Below, piece by piece: positions 48,164 to 55,749 of a stretch of 64,000 nt of DNA. The stretch is from Longibaculum muris. Lineage in GTDB: Bacteria > Bacillota_I > Bacilli_A > Erysipelotrichales > Coprobacillaceae. The position numbers and the translations under genes were made by a program. Location of the stretch: assembly GCF_004343035.1 (NCBI RefSeq), contig NZ_SMCQ01000009.1, positions 1 to 64,000 of the forward strand. The letters are read 5' to 3'. The notes beneath the pieces are model-generated. The model was given only the letters and a program-made list of their open reading frames with translations. It was not told the DNA's origin and ran no database searches. How positions within the stretch are numbered: position 1 is the first letter of the stretch; the number at the start of each line of letters is the position of its first letter.

Positions 48164-48243
48164 GTTTGAGGGATTTAAATGATAATAAAGGGTTAAAAAA
48201 CAGAGAATCTAAGACTTTGATTTATTTTTGTTATAAAATTTAG

Positions 48244-48249
48244 TATAAT
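48244..48249 (+). promoter_or_regulatory. Promoter -10 of the EIIB-like/acetyltransferase pair
   Basis: TATAAT at 48244-48249 with TTTATT 17 bp upstream; 23 bp before the ATG. Confidence 0.6.
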
Positions 48250-48272
48250 AACAAAAGAGGGGATGAGGATAT

Positions 48273-48878
48273 ATGGATAAGTTCTATCGTATTGAAAATA
48301 TTGAAGTCTTTAGAAAATGGGTTTATTTTCAAGTCCAAAATGATCCACGTCTCATAATTGAAAAATATGATAAACGAACGTTTAAGATTTTTTATCATAA
48401 TAAAGTTGCTAGATTTGTTGTTTGGCCAATTGGAATTATTGAAGAAGCGATTAGTGAAGGAGAAGAATTGTTATTTTATTTGCATTACCAGTTTTATAAT
48501 TTTCATTATGCAACAGATTTATTTTATCGTATGATTGATAAATTAACTGAAGAAACAGTTAGTAAAAAACATATTCTTTTATGTTGTAGTGGAGGAATGA
48601 CAACAGGATATTTTGCTGAAAAGATGAATCAATATTGTGAATTAAACAAACTTCCTTATGATATCCAGGCAACAGCTGTCTATAATTTAGAAAGTATTTA
48701 TCAAAAATATGATTTAATCTTAATTGCTCCTCAATTAAGATATAAAGAAGCTCAATTATCACAAAAACTAAAACCAATCAAAGTTCAAAGCATTGAACCA
48801 AGTGTCTTTGCAACTTATCATTGTCATGGTTTATTAGAACAAATAGAAAAGTATTGTAAAAGTGAGGTCAAGTCATGA
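48273..48878 (+). CDS. EIIB-like domain protein with a novel N-terminal domain
   Basis: A 201-aa protein. Residues 1-95 are not recognised (aromatic-rich, VARFVVWPIGIIEEAISEGEE). Residues 98-201 align by eye with the cellobiose-type EIIB at 42955: ILLCCSGGMTT against ILLVCSAGMST and APQLRYK against GPQVRFQ. The phosphorylatable Cys is kept as Cys105. It is not a normal EIIB because of the extra domain and the lack of an EIIC neighbour. It may be a PTS-linked sensor or modifier whose state follows EIIA phosphorylation. Overlap by ATGA with the acetyltransferase gene suggests joint function. Confidence 0.7.
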   Translation: MDKFYRIENIEVFRKWVYFQVQNDPRLIIEKYDKRTFKIFYHNKVARFVVWPIGIIEEAISEGEELLFYLHYQFYNFHYATDLFYRMIDKLTEETVSKKHILLCCSGGMTTGYFAEKMNQYCELNKLPYDIQATAVYNLESIYQKYDLILIAPQLRYKEAQLSQKLKPIKVQSIEPSVFATYHCHGLLEQIEKYCKSEVKS

Positions 48879-49450
48879 GTGAAAAGGAAAAGATGTTAAA
48901 TGGACATTTGTATCAAGCATATAGCCGAGAGCTTTATCAAGATAGAGAATTTTGTAAGGGAATGCTTTATGAGTATAATCGAGTATCTCCAATGGATAAG
49001 GATAGTCGAGATTTGATTTTAAAGAAATTGTTAAATTGTAAAGGTGAATTATGTATTGAACAACCTTTTTATTGTAGTTATGGCTATAATATTACAATTG
49101 GTCTTAATTTCTATAGTGATGTTAATTTAACGATTTTAGATCAGGGTGGAGTTAGTATCGGGGATAATGTGATCCTTGGCCCTAATGTCAATATTTATAC
49201 AGCGAGTCATCCTTATAATGAAGTTCAAAGAATAAAAGGCTTAGAATATGCTAAGCCTGTGAAGATATATGATAATGTCTGGATTGGTGGAAATGTAACA
49301 ATTTTACCTGGAGTAAAAATTAATCAAGGAGCGATTATTGGAGCAGGGAGTGTTGTGACTCATGATATTCCACCATATGTGATTGCTGTGGGGAATCCTT
49401 GTGAAGTTGTTCGTTCTATTACTAAAGAGGATGTTCATAAAAATTGGTAG
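48875..49450 (+). CDS. Sugar O-acetyltransferase (maltose/galactoside acetyltransferase family)
   Basis: A 191-aa hexapeptide-repeat acetyltransferase, homologous to the protein at 14897. It has the Mac N-terminus (EKEKMLNGHLYQAYSREL), beta-helix repeats, the catalytic His in YTASHPYNE (about 111), and VWIGGNVTILPGVKINQGA / IIGAGSVVTHDIP near the end. It uses acetyl-CoA to acetylate sugars. It overlaps the EIIB-like gene by 4 bp, an unusual pairing that suggests acetylation is linked to the PTS. It ends at a bidirectional terminator. Confidence 0.92.
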   Translation: MSEKEKMLNGHLYQAYSRELYQDREFCKGMLYEYNRVSPMDKDSRDLILKKLLNCKGELCIEQPFYCSYGYNITIGLNFYSDVNLTILDQGGVSIGDNVILGPNVNIYTASHPYNEVQRIKGLEYAKPVKIYDNVWIGGNVTILPGVKINQGAIIGAGSVVTHDIPPYVIAVGNPCEVVRSITKEDVHKNW

Positions 49451-49457
49451 AAAAAAA

Positions 49458-49482
49458 CATCTCACGATGAGATGCTTTTTTT
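49458..49482. terminator. Bidirectional terminator
   Basis: Stem CATCTCA (49458-49464) / TGAGATG (49468-49474), CGA loop, seven T after it and seven A before it, between convergent genes. Confidence 0.9.
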
Positions 49483-50224
49483 ATTTGATTTTTTTTACAT
49501 TTGAGAAATTAATTAATTCAATGTTGTTATCTTCAATGAATTTTCTGATTTCAGGAGATAAAATTAATTCTAATTCTTTCATTCTTGGTAAACAATAACT
49601 TGTCATATCATATAATCTTTGATCGATATATGCTGGATGACACATAAATTCTAAAGCTTCTTCATCAACACTAAAAGCTTGAGTTACAAAGTCATAATTA
49701 GCATCATCGCCATACATACGATCATCACAACGAATATATTCATATGTATCTAAGATTTGATCTCTTTGACGCATTGGTAAATCATATTCTTTAGCTAATC
49801 TGATTGCTACTTCTTGATGCCAAGGTAGTAAATGAACATGATGATGTGAATCTATATGCGTTGGTTTATGACCAGTAATCGCAATAAATTTTTCCATTTG
49901 TGCTTTCCATTCTGTATAGAGTTCATCTTTATCAGCATGAGGTTGTCCATCAGGATAATCTTTAGGTCTAATGAAGTTTCCATCTTTATCTGTATAAGAT
50001 TTTGCTCCTTCAACTAAAGGTCTACCAACAGTTAATACAAAATGAATTCCTACTCCTAGATGAGGGAATTTTTCAGCTTCCTTTAGAGCAAATTCAGCAT
50101 AAGGCATATTCATCATACAAGTTGTAGATGTTAAAATTCCTTGTGCATGAGCCATTAAAATTCCAATTGAATTTCCTTGTGTCATGCCAAAATCATCAGC
50201 ATTCATAATTAATTTTTTTATCAT
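49481..50224 (-). CDS. ChbG/YdjC-family carbohydrate deacetylase
   Basis: A 247-aa metal-dependent deacetylase-like protein (PF04794). It has LIMNADDFGMTQGNSIGI (5-22), containing the catalytic and metal-binding Asp-Asp pair, HLGVGIHFVLTVG (about 58) and THIDSHHHVHLLPW (about 121-134) with metal-binding His. Characterised ChbG removes acetyl from chitobiose phosphate; other members are unassigned. ATG 50224 is 7 nt after GGGAGGA; an upstream ATG at 50260 lies within the likely promoter (-10 TATAAT, complement of 50252-50257). Monocistronic, next to sugar acetyltransferase genes. Confidence 0.88.
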   Translation of the reverse strand: MIKKLIMNADDFGMTQGNSIGILMAHAQGILTSTTCMMNMPYAEFALKEAEKFPHLGVGIHFVLTVGRPLVEGAKSYTDKDGNFIRPKDYPDGQPHADKDELYTEWKAQMEKFIAITGHKPTHIDSHHHVHLLPWHQEVAIRLAKEYDLPMRQRDQILDTYEYIRCDDRMYGDDANYDFVTQAFSVDEEALEFMCHPAYIDQRLYDMTSYCLPRMKELELILSPEIRKFIEDNNIELINFSNVKKIK

Positions 50225-50329
50225 TGTATTGTCCTCCCGTATTACACATCTATTATACAAACTTATTAGATAAAAAGGAAATTATTTTCAGATTCTAAAA
50301 ATAAATTAACTGAGTGGAATATTTTTACT

Positions 50330-50357
50330 TTGTCTATGCAACATATTGCTATATAAT
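50330..50357 (+). promoter_or_regulatory. Promoter of the aroE operon
   Basis: TTGTCT (50330-50335), 16-bp spacer, TATAAT (50352-50357), 30 bp before the ATG. Confidence 0.75.
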
Positions 50358-50387
50358 AGAGAAGAATAGAAAGAAGGTGGTCTTTTA

Positions 50388-51242
50388 ATGAAGAATACAA
50401 TTACTGGTTATACTGGATTATATGGTATTGTTGCTCATCCGATTAAACATTCTTTTTCTCCAATGATGCATAACACAGCATTTCAAACACTTGGAATTAA
50501 TGATGTTTATTTGGCTTTTGAAGTTACTGATGAGCATTTAGGTGATTTTATAACAAGTGTTAAAACATTGAATATAAAAGGGTTTAATGTTTCTATGCCT
50601 TATAAATTAAAGATTATGGATTATTTAGATGAATTAACTGAAGAAGCAAAGCTTTGTCAGGCTGTGAATACAGTTAAAAATGAGAATGGACGTTTGATTG
50701 GGCATATTAGTGATGGACAAGGTTTTATAAAAGCATGTTTTGAGAAGAATTGGCATATTAAAGATGAAAAGATTGTTGTGTTAGGAGCAGGAGGAGCTGC
50801 TTGTGCGATTATTGTTTCACTTGCTAAGGAACAGGCTAGAGAAATTGTTGTCTATAATCGAAGTGATAAACCGTTTATAAGGGAATTGAATGAGAAGTTA
50901 TCTTGTCCGATTGTTTTGAAGTCTTTAAGTGATCAAGAGGCTTTAAAGAATGATTTAAAGGATGCGTATTTGTTGGTTCAGACAACGAATGTTGGAATGA
51001 GTCCAAATGTCGATGGATGTTTGATTGAAGATGATTCTTATTTGCATCAAGGATTAAAGATAGCTGATATTATTTATAATCCTAAAAAAACAAAACTATT
51101 AGAAATGGCAAAAGATAAGGGATTGGATTATATGAATGGTGAAGGAATGATTTTATATCAAGGAGCTGTATCTTTTGAGTTTTGGACTGGACAGGTAATG
51201 CCTATATTAGAAGTTAAGAAAGCTTTAGAAATGGAGGAATAG
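50388..51242 (+). CDS. aroE: Shikimate dehydrogenase
   Basis: Reduces 3-dehydroshikimate to shikimate with NADPH. The 284-aa protein has the substrate domain HPIKHSFSPMMHN (17-29), the catalytic Lys in VSMPYKLKIMDYL (about 70) and the Asp of HISDGQGF (about 107). It also has the Rossmann loop VVLGAGGAACAI (about 130) and NTTNVGMSP/YNPKKTKLL near the C-terminus. It is the first gene of a compact four-gene run with rdgB, trmL and a membrane protein. Paralogues acting on quinate exist, so the exact substrate is likely rather than certain. Confidence 0.92.
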   Translation: MKNTITGYTGLYGIVAHPIKHSFSPMMHNTAFQTLGINDVYLAFEVTDEHLGDFITSVKTLNIKGFNVSMPYKLKIMDYLDELTEEAKLCQAVNTVKNENGRLIGHISDGQGFIKACFEKNWHIKDEKIVVLGAGGAACAIIVSLAKEQAREIVVYNRSDKPFIRELNEKLSCPIVLKSLSDQEALKNDLKDAYLLVQTTNVGMSPNVDGCLIEDDSYLHQGLKIADIIYNPKKTKLLEMAKDKGLDYMNGEGMILYQGAVSFEFWTGQVMPILEVKKALEMEE

Positions 51243-51243
51243 T

Positions 51244-51828
51244 ATGAAAGAAATTATTGTTGCTTCGACAAATGAAGGAAAAATTAAAGAAATTCGTGCA
51301 ATGTTAAGTGAAATAGGAATTGATGTCAAATCAATTAAAGATGTTTTTGAAGAAGAAATTGAGATTGAAGAAAATGGTCAAACATTTCAAGAAAATGCCT
51401 TAATTAAAGCTCAAACAATTTGTGAAATGATTGATAAACCAACATTAGCCGATGATTCTGGGTTAGAAGTTGATGCAATGGATGGAGCACCAGGTATTTA
51501 TTCTGCACGTTTTATGGGTCATGATACAAGTTATGATATCAAGAATCAATATATTATAGATGCAGTAAAAGGAAAAGAAAGAGGAGCACGATTTGTTTGT
51601 GCGATGGCTCTTTGTATTCCTGATGAAGAACCTATCTTGATTGAAGAATACTTTGATGGGGAAATCTATGATCATATTGAAGGAGAAAATGGTTTTGGTT
51701 ATGATCCAATTTTTTATGTACCAGAATTAAAAAAAACATCAGCACAGTTATCATTAGAAGAAAAAAATCAATACTCACATCGTGCTAAGGCACTTAAAAA
51801 ACTATATCAAATATTAAAGGAGAAATAA
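51244..51828 (+). CDS. rdgB: XTP/dITP diphosphatase (non-canonical purine NTPase)
   Basis: House-cleaning enzyme hydrolysing dITP and XTP to monophosphates. The 194-aa protein shows STNEGKIKEI (8-17), LADDSGLEVDAMDGAPGIYSARF (about 66-88) and GFGYDPIFYVPE (about 150), all diagnostic for the Ham1/RdgB fold. It starts 1 bp after aroE stops, with GGAGGAA upstream, and is followed 2 bp later by trmL. Confidence 0.95.
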   Translation: MKEIIVASTNEGKIKEIRAMLSEIGIDVKSIKDVFEEEIEIEENGQTFQENALIKAQTICEMIDKPTLADDSGLEVDAMDGAPGIYSARFMGHDTSYDIKNQYIIDAVKGKERGARFVCAMALCIPDEEPILIEEYFDGEIYDHIEGENGFGYDPIFYVPELKKTSAQLSLEEKNQYSHRAKALKKLYQILKEK

Positions 51829-51830
51829 GT

Positions 51831-52337
51831 ATGAATCATATTGTTTTAGTACATCCAGCAATTCCTCAAAATACAGGAAATATCATGCGTACATGTGTTG
51901 CTACTCATTCTAAATTACATATTATTAAACCAATGGGATTTTCATTAGATGATAAACATATGAAAAGAGCAGGATTAGATTATATTAAAGATTTACAAAT
52001 GGAAATCTATGAAAACTGGGAAGATTTTATTTCTAAAAACCAAGGAGATTTTCACTTCTTTACACGTTATTCTAAACTTTGTTATACAGATCAAAGCTAT
52101 GTTTCAAACAATGATCAATATTTATTATTTGGACATGAACATGATGGAATCCCCCATGATATTTTAAAAGATCATTTAGATGAATGTGTGCGTATTCCAA
52201 TGGATGGAAATGCAAGAAGTCTTAATCTTTCTAACTGTGTAGCAATTGGTATTTATGAAGCATTACGTCAACAAGATTATCCAAAATTATCTAAAGTAGA
52301 GGTTCAAAAAGGTGAAGACTTTATTTACCAAGAATAG
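51831..52337 (+). CDS. trmL: tRNA (cytidine/uridine-34-2'-O)-methyltransferase
   Basis: A 168-aa SPOUT-class enzyme that methylates the 2'-O of the wobble nucleotide of tRNA-Leu. Motifs: HPAIPQNTGNIMRTC (about 8-22), LLFGHEHDGIPHDIL (about 104-118) and the C-terminal trefoil-knot motif IPMDGNARSLNLSNCVAIGIYEALRQ (about 126-151). The length suits a minimal TrmL. It overlaps the next gene by 26 bp. Confidence 0.93.
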   Translation: MNHIVLVHPAIPQNTGNIMRTCVATHSKLHIIKPMGFSLDDKHMKRAGLDYIKDLQMEIYENWEDFISKNQGDFHFFTRYSKLCYTDQSYVSNNDQYLLFGHEHDGIPHDILKDHLDECVRIPMDGNARSLNLSNCVAIGIYEALRQQDYPKLSKVEVQKGEDFIYQE

Positions 52338-52977
52338 AGCTAGAGATATTATTTTAGCTTTATTATTAACTTTATGTATTATTTGTTTTGCTGTGATAGT
52401 GACAGTCTTTTTTAAACAATTGTATTATTTTGATATTGATTATTTAAATATTGCTAAAAATACAGGTTTACCTAAACAGTTAATTAAGGAAAATTATGAT
52501 GTTTTGATTCAATATCAAAGTATCTTTTTTCAAGGAACATTACAATTACCTGATTTTGTAATGTCAACAACAGGACGTATTCATTTTGAAGAAGTTAAAA
52601 GAATTTTTGATATGATTCAAATCTTGTTTGTTGTAAGTGGAGGAATATCTTTGGTTATGATTTATCAAAATGTCAAACAAAAAGAATATCGTTTCTTACG
52701 ATTAACACCGATGTTTTCTATAGGGATACCAACAGTTATAGGTTTTTTAGCAGCACTTGATTTTGATCAGGCTTTTGTGATATTTCATAAAATCTTTTTC
52801 CGTAATGATTATTGGATATTTGATTATACAACGGATCCAGTGATTACTATTTTACCAGAGAGTTTCTTTATGCATTGTTTTATGATGATTATTGTAATTG
52901 TAGTTGTGATTAGTCTGATTATGTATCTCATATATAGAAAAAAACGAAATCTGATTCTTGAAGAAATAAGTGAATAG
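52312..52977 (+). CDS. DUF1461 / TIGR01906 family integral membrane protein
   Basis: A 221-aa membrane protein with four predicted helices (about 13-35, 100-122, 133-150 and 185-210) and a large extracytoplasmic loop after helix 1. The family includes Lit, which moves a lipoprotein acyl chain to form lyso-form lipoproteins in some Firmicutes; whether this member does so is not known. Translation probably starts at GTG 52312 inside trmL, after GAGG at 52300. It is the last sizeable gene of the aroE run. Confidence 0.75.
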   Translation: MKTLFTKNRARDIILALLLTLCIICFAVIVTVFFKQLYYFDIDYLNIAKNTGLPKQLIKENYDVLIQYQSIFFQGTLQLPDFVMSTTGRIHFEEVKRIFDMIQILFVVSGGISLVMIYQNVKQKEYRFLRLTPMFSIGIPTVIGFLAALDFDQAFVIFHKIFFRNDYWIFDYTTDPVITILPESFFMHCFMMIIVIVVVISLIMYLIYRKKRNLILEEISE

Positions 52978-53079
52978 ATGAAAAAAAGATTATCTCACTT
53001 AATGGTTAAGCATAGAAAAAATGGTGTTTTAAAAGAAGAAACTATAGAATTTCTTGTTAAAGATTTGGGAAATCAATAA
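52978..53079 (+). CDS. Possible 33-aa small protein
   Basis: An ATG directly after the DUF1461 stop opens a 33-codon frame (MKKRLSHLMVKHRKNG, then VLKEETIEFLVKDLGNQ) with a basic first half and an acidic, helical second half. There is no strong ribosome site (GAAATAAG only), so it could be expressed by reinitiation or be chance. It ends just before the terminator, so it is within the transcript. Confidence 0.3.
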   Translation: MKKRLSHLMVKHRKNGVLKEETIEFLVKDLGNQ

Positions 53080-53088
53080 TATGAAAGG

Positions 53089-53114
53089 CATAGATTAAAA
53101 AATCTATGTTTTTT
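53089..53114 (+). terminator. Terminator of the aroE operon
   Basis: Stem CATAGATT (53089-53096) / AATCTATG (53101-53108), AAAA loop, six T (53109-53114). Confidence 0.9.
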
Positions 53115-53140
53115 ATTTTGACATTTTTTGCATTTTGATG

Positions 53141-53169
53141 TTGACTAACTTGTAATAAGATGTTATATT
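53141..53169 (+). promoter_or_regulatory. Promoter of the SIS-HAD gene pair
   Basis: TTGACT (53141-53146), 17-bp spacer, TGT-extended TATATT (53164-53169). Confidence 0.8.
53151..53167. promoter_or_regulatory. Direct-repeat operator-like site 1
   Basis: TGTAATA-AGA-TGTTATA: two TGTNATA units on a 10-bp period, overlapping the -10 of the promoter. Candidate site for the GntR/UTRA regulator at 54930. Confidence 0.6.
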
Positions 53170-53182
53170 ATGTTTGTAAAGT

Positions 53183-53199
53183 TGTTATAAGATGTAATA
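53183..53199. promoter_or_regulatory. Direct-repeat operator-like site 2
   Basis: TGTTATA-AGA-TGTAATA, downstream of the predicted start and 32 bp (three turns) from site 1. Confidence 0.6.
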
Positions 53200-53222
53200 A
53201 AACAAGTAGAGGAGAGAAAAAG

Positions 53223-54188
53223 ATGGAAATTAAAGACATTATTGCAACAATTAAAAAAGAAAAACCAAATGTAAAATCTGTTTATTATGTAGGATGTGGA
53301 GCATCACAAGCTGAATTATATCCAGCCAAATATTTTTTAGAAGCAAATGCTAAAGCTTTACGTATTGCTTTATATACTGCTAATGAATTTAACTATGCAA
53401 CACCAAAAGGATTAAATGAAGATGCTATTGTTGTGACTTGTTCACTTGGAGGAACAACTCCTGAAACAGTTGCAGCATCTAAACTTGCAATGGAAAAAGG
53501 TGCTGCTGTCATTGCGATTACAAACAATGGAGAATCACCATTAGCGAAAGCTTGTCATTATTTAGTTGTTCATAACTGGGAAGGTAGTTACTCAGCAAAA
53601 ATGGATAAGATGAATAAAGCTTTATTAATTGCTGTAGAAATTTTAAATCAATATGAAGGATTTGAAACATATGATGCAATGGTTAATGGATGCAATAGTA
53701 TCTATGGAATTATTGATGAAGCTGTTAAGAGTGTATTACCAGAAGCAAAAGCTTTTGCTGATAGCTATAAAGATGATGAAGTGATTTATGTAATGTCATC
53801 AGGAGCTACTCATAAAGTTGCTTATTCATTCTCAATTTGTTTATTAATGGAAATGCAATGGATGAACTCAGGATCATTCCATGATGGTGAATTCTTCCAT
53901 GGACCATTTGAAATTACTGATAAAAACGTTCCATTTATCTTATTAATGAATGATGGACGTACTCGTGCTATGGATTCAAGAGCTTTAACTTTCCTTGAAA
54001 GATTTGATGCAAAAACAACAGTCATTGATGCTAAAGACTTTGGACTTGGTTCATTATTACCAGGTGTTGCAGAATACTTCAGTCCAATGGTTATCTCAGC
54101 TGTCTTAAGAATTTATGCAGAACAATTAGCAATCGTGAGAAATCACCCACTTACAAAACGTAGATATATGTGGAAATTAGAATACTAA
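53223..54188 (+). CDS. SIS-domain fructosamine-6-phosphate deglycase-like protein, copy 1
   Basis: A 321-aa tandem-SIS isomerase-fold protein. Visible motifs are YYVGCGASQAELYPAKYFL (about 20-38), VTCSLGGTTPETVAASKLA (about 77-95) and EFFHGPFEITD (about 223-233), the last with the catalytic-type Glu of FrlB/GfrF deglycases. These split 6-phosphofructose-amino acids (Amadori products) into glucose-6-phosphate and the amino acid. ATG 53223 follows GGAGAG; a longer frame lacks a site. It is paired with a HAD phosphatase and a GntR/UTRA regulator, and has a same-length paralogue at 62761 next to a PTS. Confidence 0.85.
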   Translation: MEIKDIIATIKKEKPNVKSVYYVGCGASQAELYPAKYFLEANAKALRIALYTANEFNYATPKGLNEDAIVVTCSLGGTTPETVAASKLAMEKGAAVIAITNNGESPLAKACHYLVVHNWEGSYSAKMDKMNKALLIAVEILNQYEGFETYDAMVNGCNSIYGIIDEAVKSVLPEAKAFADSYKDDEVIYVMSSGATHKVAYSFSICLLMEMQWMNSGSFHDGEFFHGPFEITDKNVPFILLMNDGRTRAMDSRALTFLERFDAKTTVIDAKDFGLGSLLPGVAEYFSPMVISAVLRIYAEQLAIVRNHPLTKRRYMWKLEY

Positions 54189-54205
54189 TAAAAGGGGAAA
54201 AATGA

Positions 54206-54853
54206 ATGCGTCCAGAACTCGTTATTTTTGATGTAGATGGCTTAATGCTAGATACTGAAGCAAGATGGCAAAAAGCTTGGCAAGAAGTTGGTTTAAAACA
54301 TGGAATCAATGATCTTGGGGAAACAACTTTCTTAAAATGTGTAGGCAGAAACGGTAAGGAAGTTGAAGATATTGTAAGAAATGATTTAAAAGACTTGGCC
54401 AGTCCAGAGATGATTTTAGATGAAGCACGTGTCTATGGCAGACAATTACTAAATGAACATATTGATCCAAAACCAGGAATTTATGAATTATTAGAACTCT
54501 TAGTACAATTAGATATCCCTCGTGCAGTTGCGACTGCAACTGATAGAAATTTAACAATAGAAAGACTTGAAAGATTAGATTTACTACACTACTTTGATTA
54601 TCTTTTATGTGGTGATGAAGTGACTAAACGTAAACCACATCCTGAAATTTATCAAAAAGTCGTCCAACATTTTGATGTTACTCCCTTAAAAGCTTTAGTT
54701 TTAGAAGATTCAATCGTTGGTGTAGAAGCAGCATATCGTGCTAATATTCCTTGTATCATGGTTCCTGATTTAATTCCTGCTAGTGATACACAAAAAAATC
54801 AAGCCTTAGCAGTTGTTTCATCATTACATGATGTCATTCAATTATTTGAGTAA
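54206..54853 (+). CDS. HAD-superfamily phosphatase/phosphomutase, beta-phosphoglucomutase-like
   Basis: A 215-aa HAD subfamily IA enzyme. Motif I is FDVDGLMLDTE (8-18), motif II is RAVATATDRN (about 109), the Lys is in KRKPHPEIY (about 140), and motif IV is LVLEDSIVGVEAAYRAN (about 165). The nucleophile and acid Asp residues are present. Members remove phosphate from sugar phosphates or isomerise glucose phosphates. It follows the SIS deglycase by 17 bp and ends with its own terminator, so it probably handles a by-product of the same pathway. Confidence 0.88.
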   Translation: MRPELVIFDVDGLMLDTEARWQKAWQEVGLKHGINDLGETTFLKCVGRNGKEVEDIVRNDLKDLASPEMILDEARVYGRQLLNEHIDPKPGIYELLELLVQLDIPRAVATATDRNLTIERLERLDLLHYFDYLLCGDEVTKRKPHPEIYQKVVQHFDVTPLKALVLEDSIVGVEAAYRANIPCIMVPDLIPASDTQKNQALAVVSSLHDVIQLFE

Positions 54854-54877
54854 GCGATAGATATTTTATCGCTTTTT
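54852..54877 (+). terminator. Terminator
   Basis: Stem AAGCGATA (54852-54859) / TATCGCTT (54867-54874), 7-nt loop, T tail to 54877. Confidence 0.88.
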
Positions 54878-54929
54878 CATTTTAAAAAGGATATAATAAA
54901 AATAAGAGAAATATAGGTGAGGTATAAAA

Positions 54930-55646
54930 ATGAAATTAGATGATAACAATTCAATCCCCTTATATTTACAATTAAAAAATACAATAAAGGGACTAATTGA
55001 AAGTGGAGAAATCCAAAAAGGTGAAAAAATACCTTCAGAACATGAATTATGTAAAAAATACGATGTCAGCCGTATAACAGTAAGAAATGCCTTGGCTGAA
55101 TTAGAAGATGAAGGTTATTTAATTAAAAAACAAGGGAAAGGAACTTTTGCAACAAAACCAAAACTCTTTAGACCACTAGAAGATAGTGTTGGATTTAGTG
55201 AATCATGTAGAAATGCAGGAATGGAAAGTTCTTCAATTGTCTTAAAAAGAGAAGTTCTACCATTAGATGAACGTATGAAAGATATCTTGAAATTAAGTGA
55301 TCGTGATCAAGTTCTCTATATCCAAAGATTAAGACTTGCTGATGGAGAACCATTGATGATAGAAAATAATTATTATTCTTATGCGAAATATGGTTTTTTA
55401 ATGAATGAACCATTAACTGGATCATTGTATGAATTATTAGCAGAGAAAAAAGGAATCATTTGTGATCGTTCTTTAAAAACAGTTATTACAGTAACAACTG
55501 CAAGTGGTGATATGGTAAGATTGTTACAAGTTCCAATTGGTGCACCATTGTTTGTTATGGATGGAATTATGGGTGATAGTGAAGGAAATCCAGTACATTA
55601 TAGTTTACAGTATATTGTTGGAGAAAAGTATTCATTTGTCAGATAA
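54930..55646 (+). CDS. GntR-family regulator with UTRA ligand domain
   Basis: A 238-aa HutC-type repressor. The winged helix is at about 10-72 (GEKIPSEHELCKKYDVSRITVRNALAELEDEGYLIKKQGKGTF) and the UTRA sensor at about 90-235. UTRA proteins such as FrlR, DasR and TreR bind phosphorylated sugars, so a fructosamine or glucose phosphate is a plausible ligand here. It has its own TATAAT-bearing upstream region and terminator. The TGTNATA direct-repeat sites at 53151, 53183 and 57281 are the best candidates for its operators; this pairing is inferred from proximity. Confidence 0.92.
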   Translation: MKLDDNNSIPLYLQLKNTIKGLIESGEIQKGEKIPSEHELCKKYDVSRITVRNALAELEDEGYLIKKQGKGTFATKPKLFRPLEDSVGFSESCRNAGMESSSIVLKREVLPLDERMKDILKLSDRDQVLYIQRLRLADGEPLMIENNYYSYAKYGFLMNEPLTGSLYELLAEKKGIICDRSLKTVITVTTASGDMVRLLQVPIGAPLFVMDGIMGDSEGNPVHYSLQYIVGEKYSFVR

Positions 55647-55652
55647 AGAAAT

Positions 55653-55703
55653 AAAGTGTTTGAATTCTTCATTATGTGTTGAGTCTTTAAACACTTTTTT
55701 TAT
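55653..55703 (+). terminator. Terminator with large loop
   Basis: Stem AAAGTGTTT (55653-55661) / AAACACTTT (55689-55697), 27-nt loop, long T run to 55701. Confidence 0.75.
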
Positions 55704-55749
55704 TTTTGTTTAAAGAAATTATAATATGGACTAGAGAGAGGGGGATTTT

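Noticed and set aside
54306-54557. 83-codon minus-strand frame
   Set aside because: Antisense to the HAD gene with intact motifs; no supporting signals.
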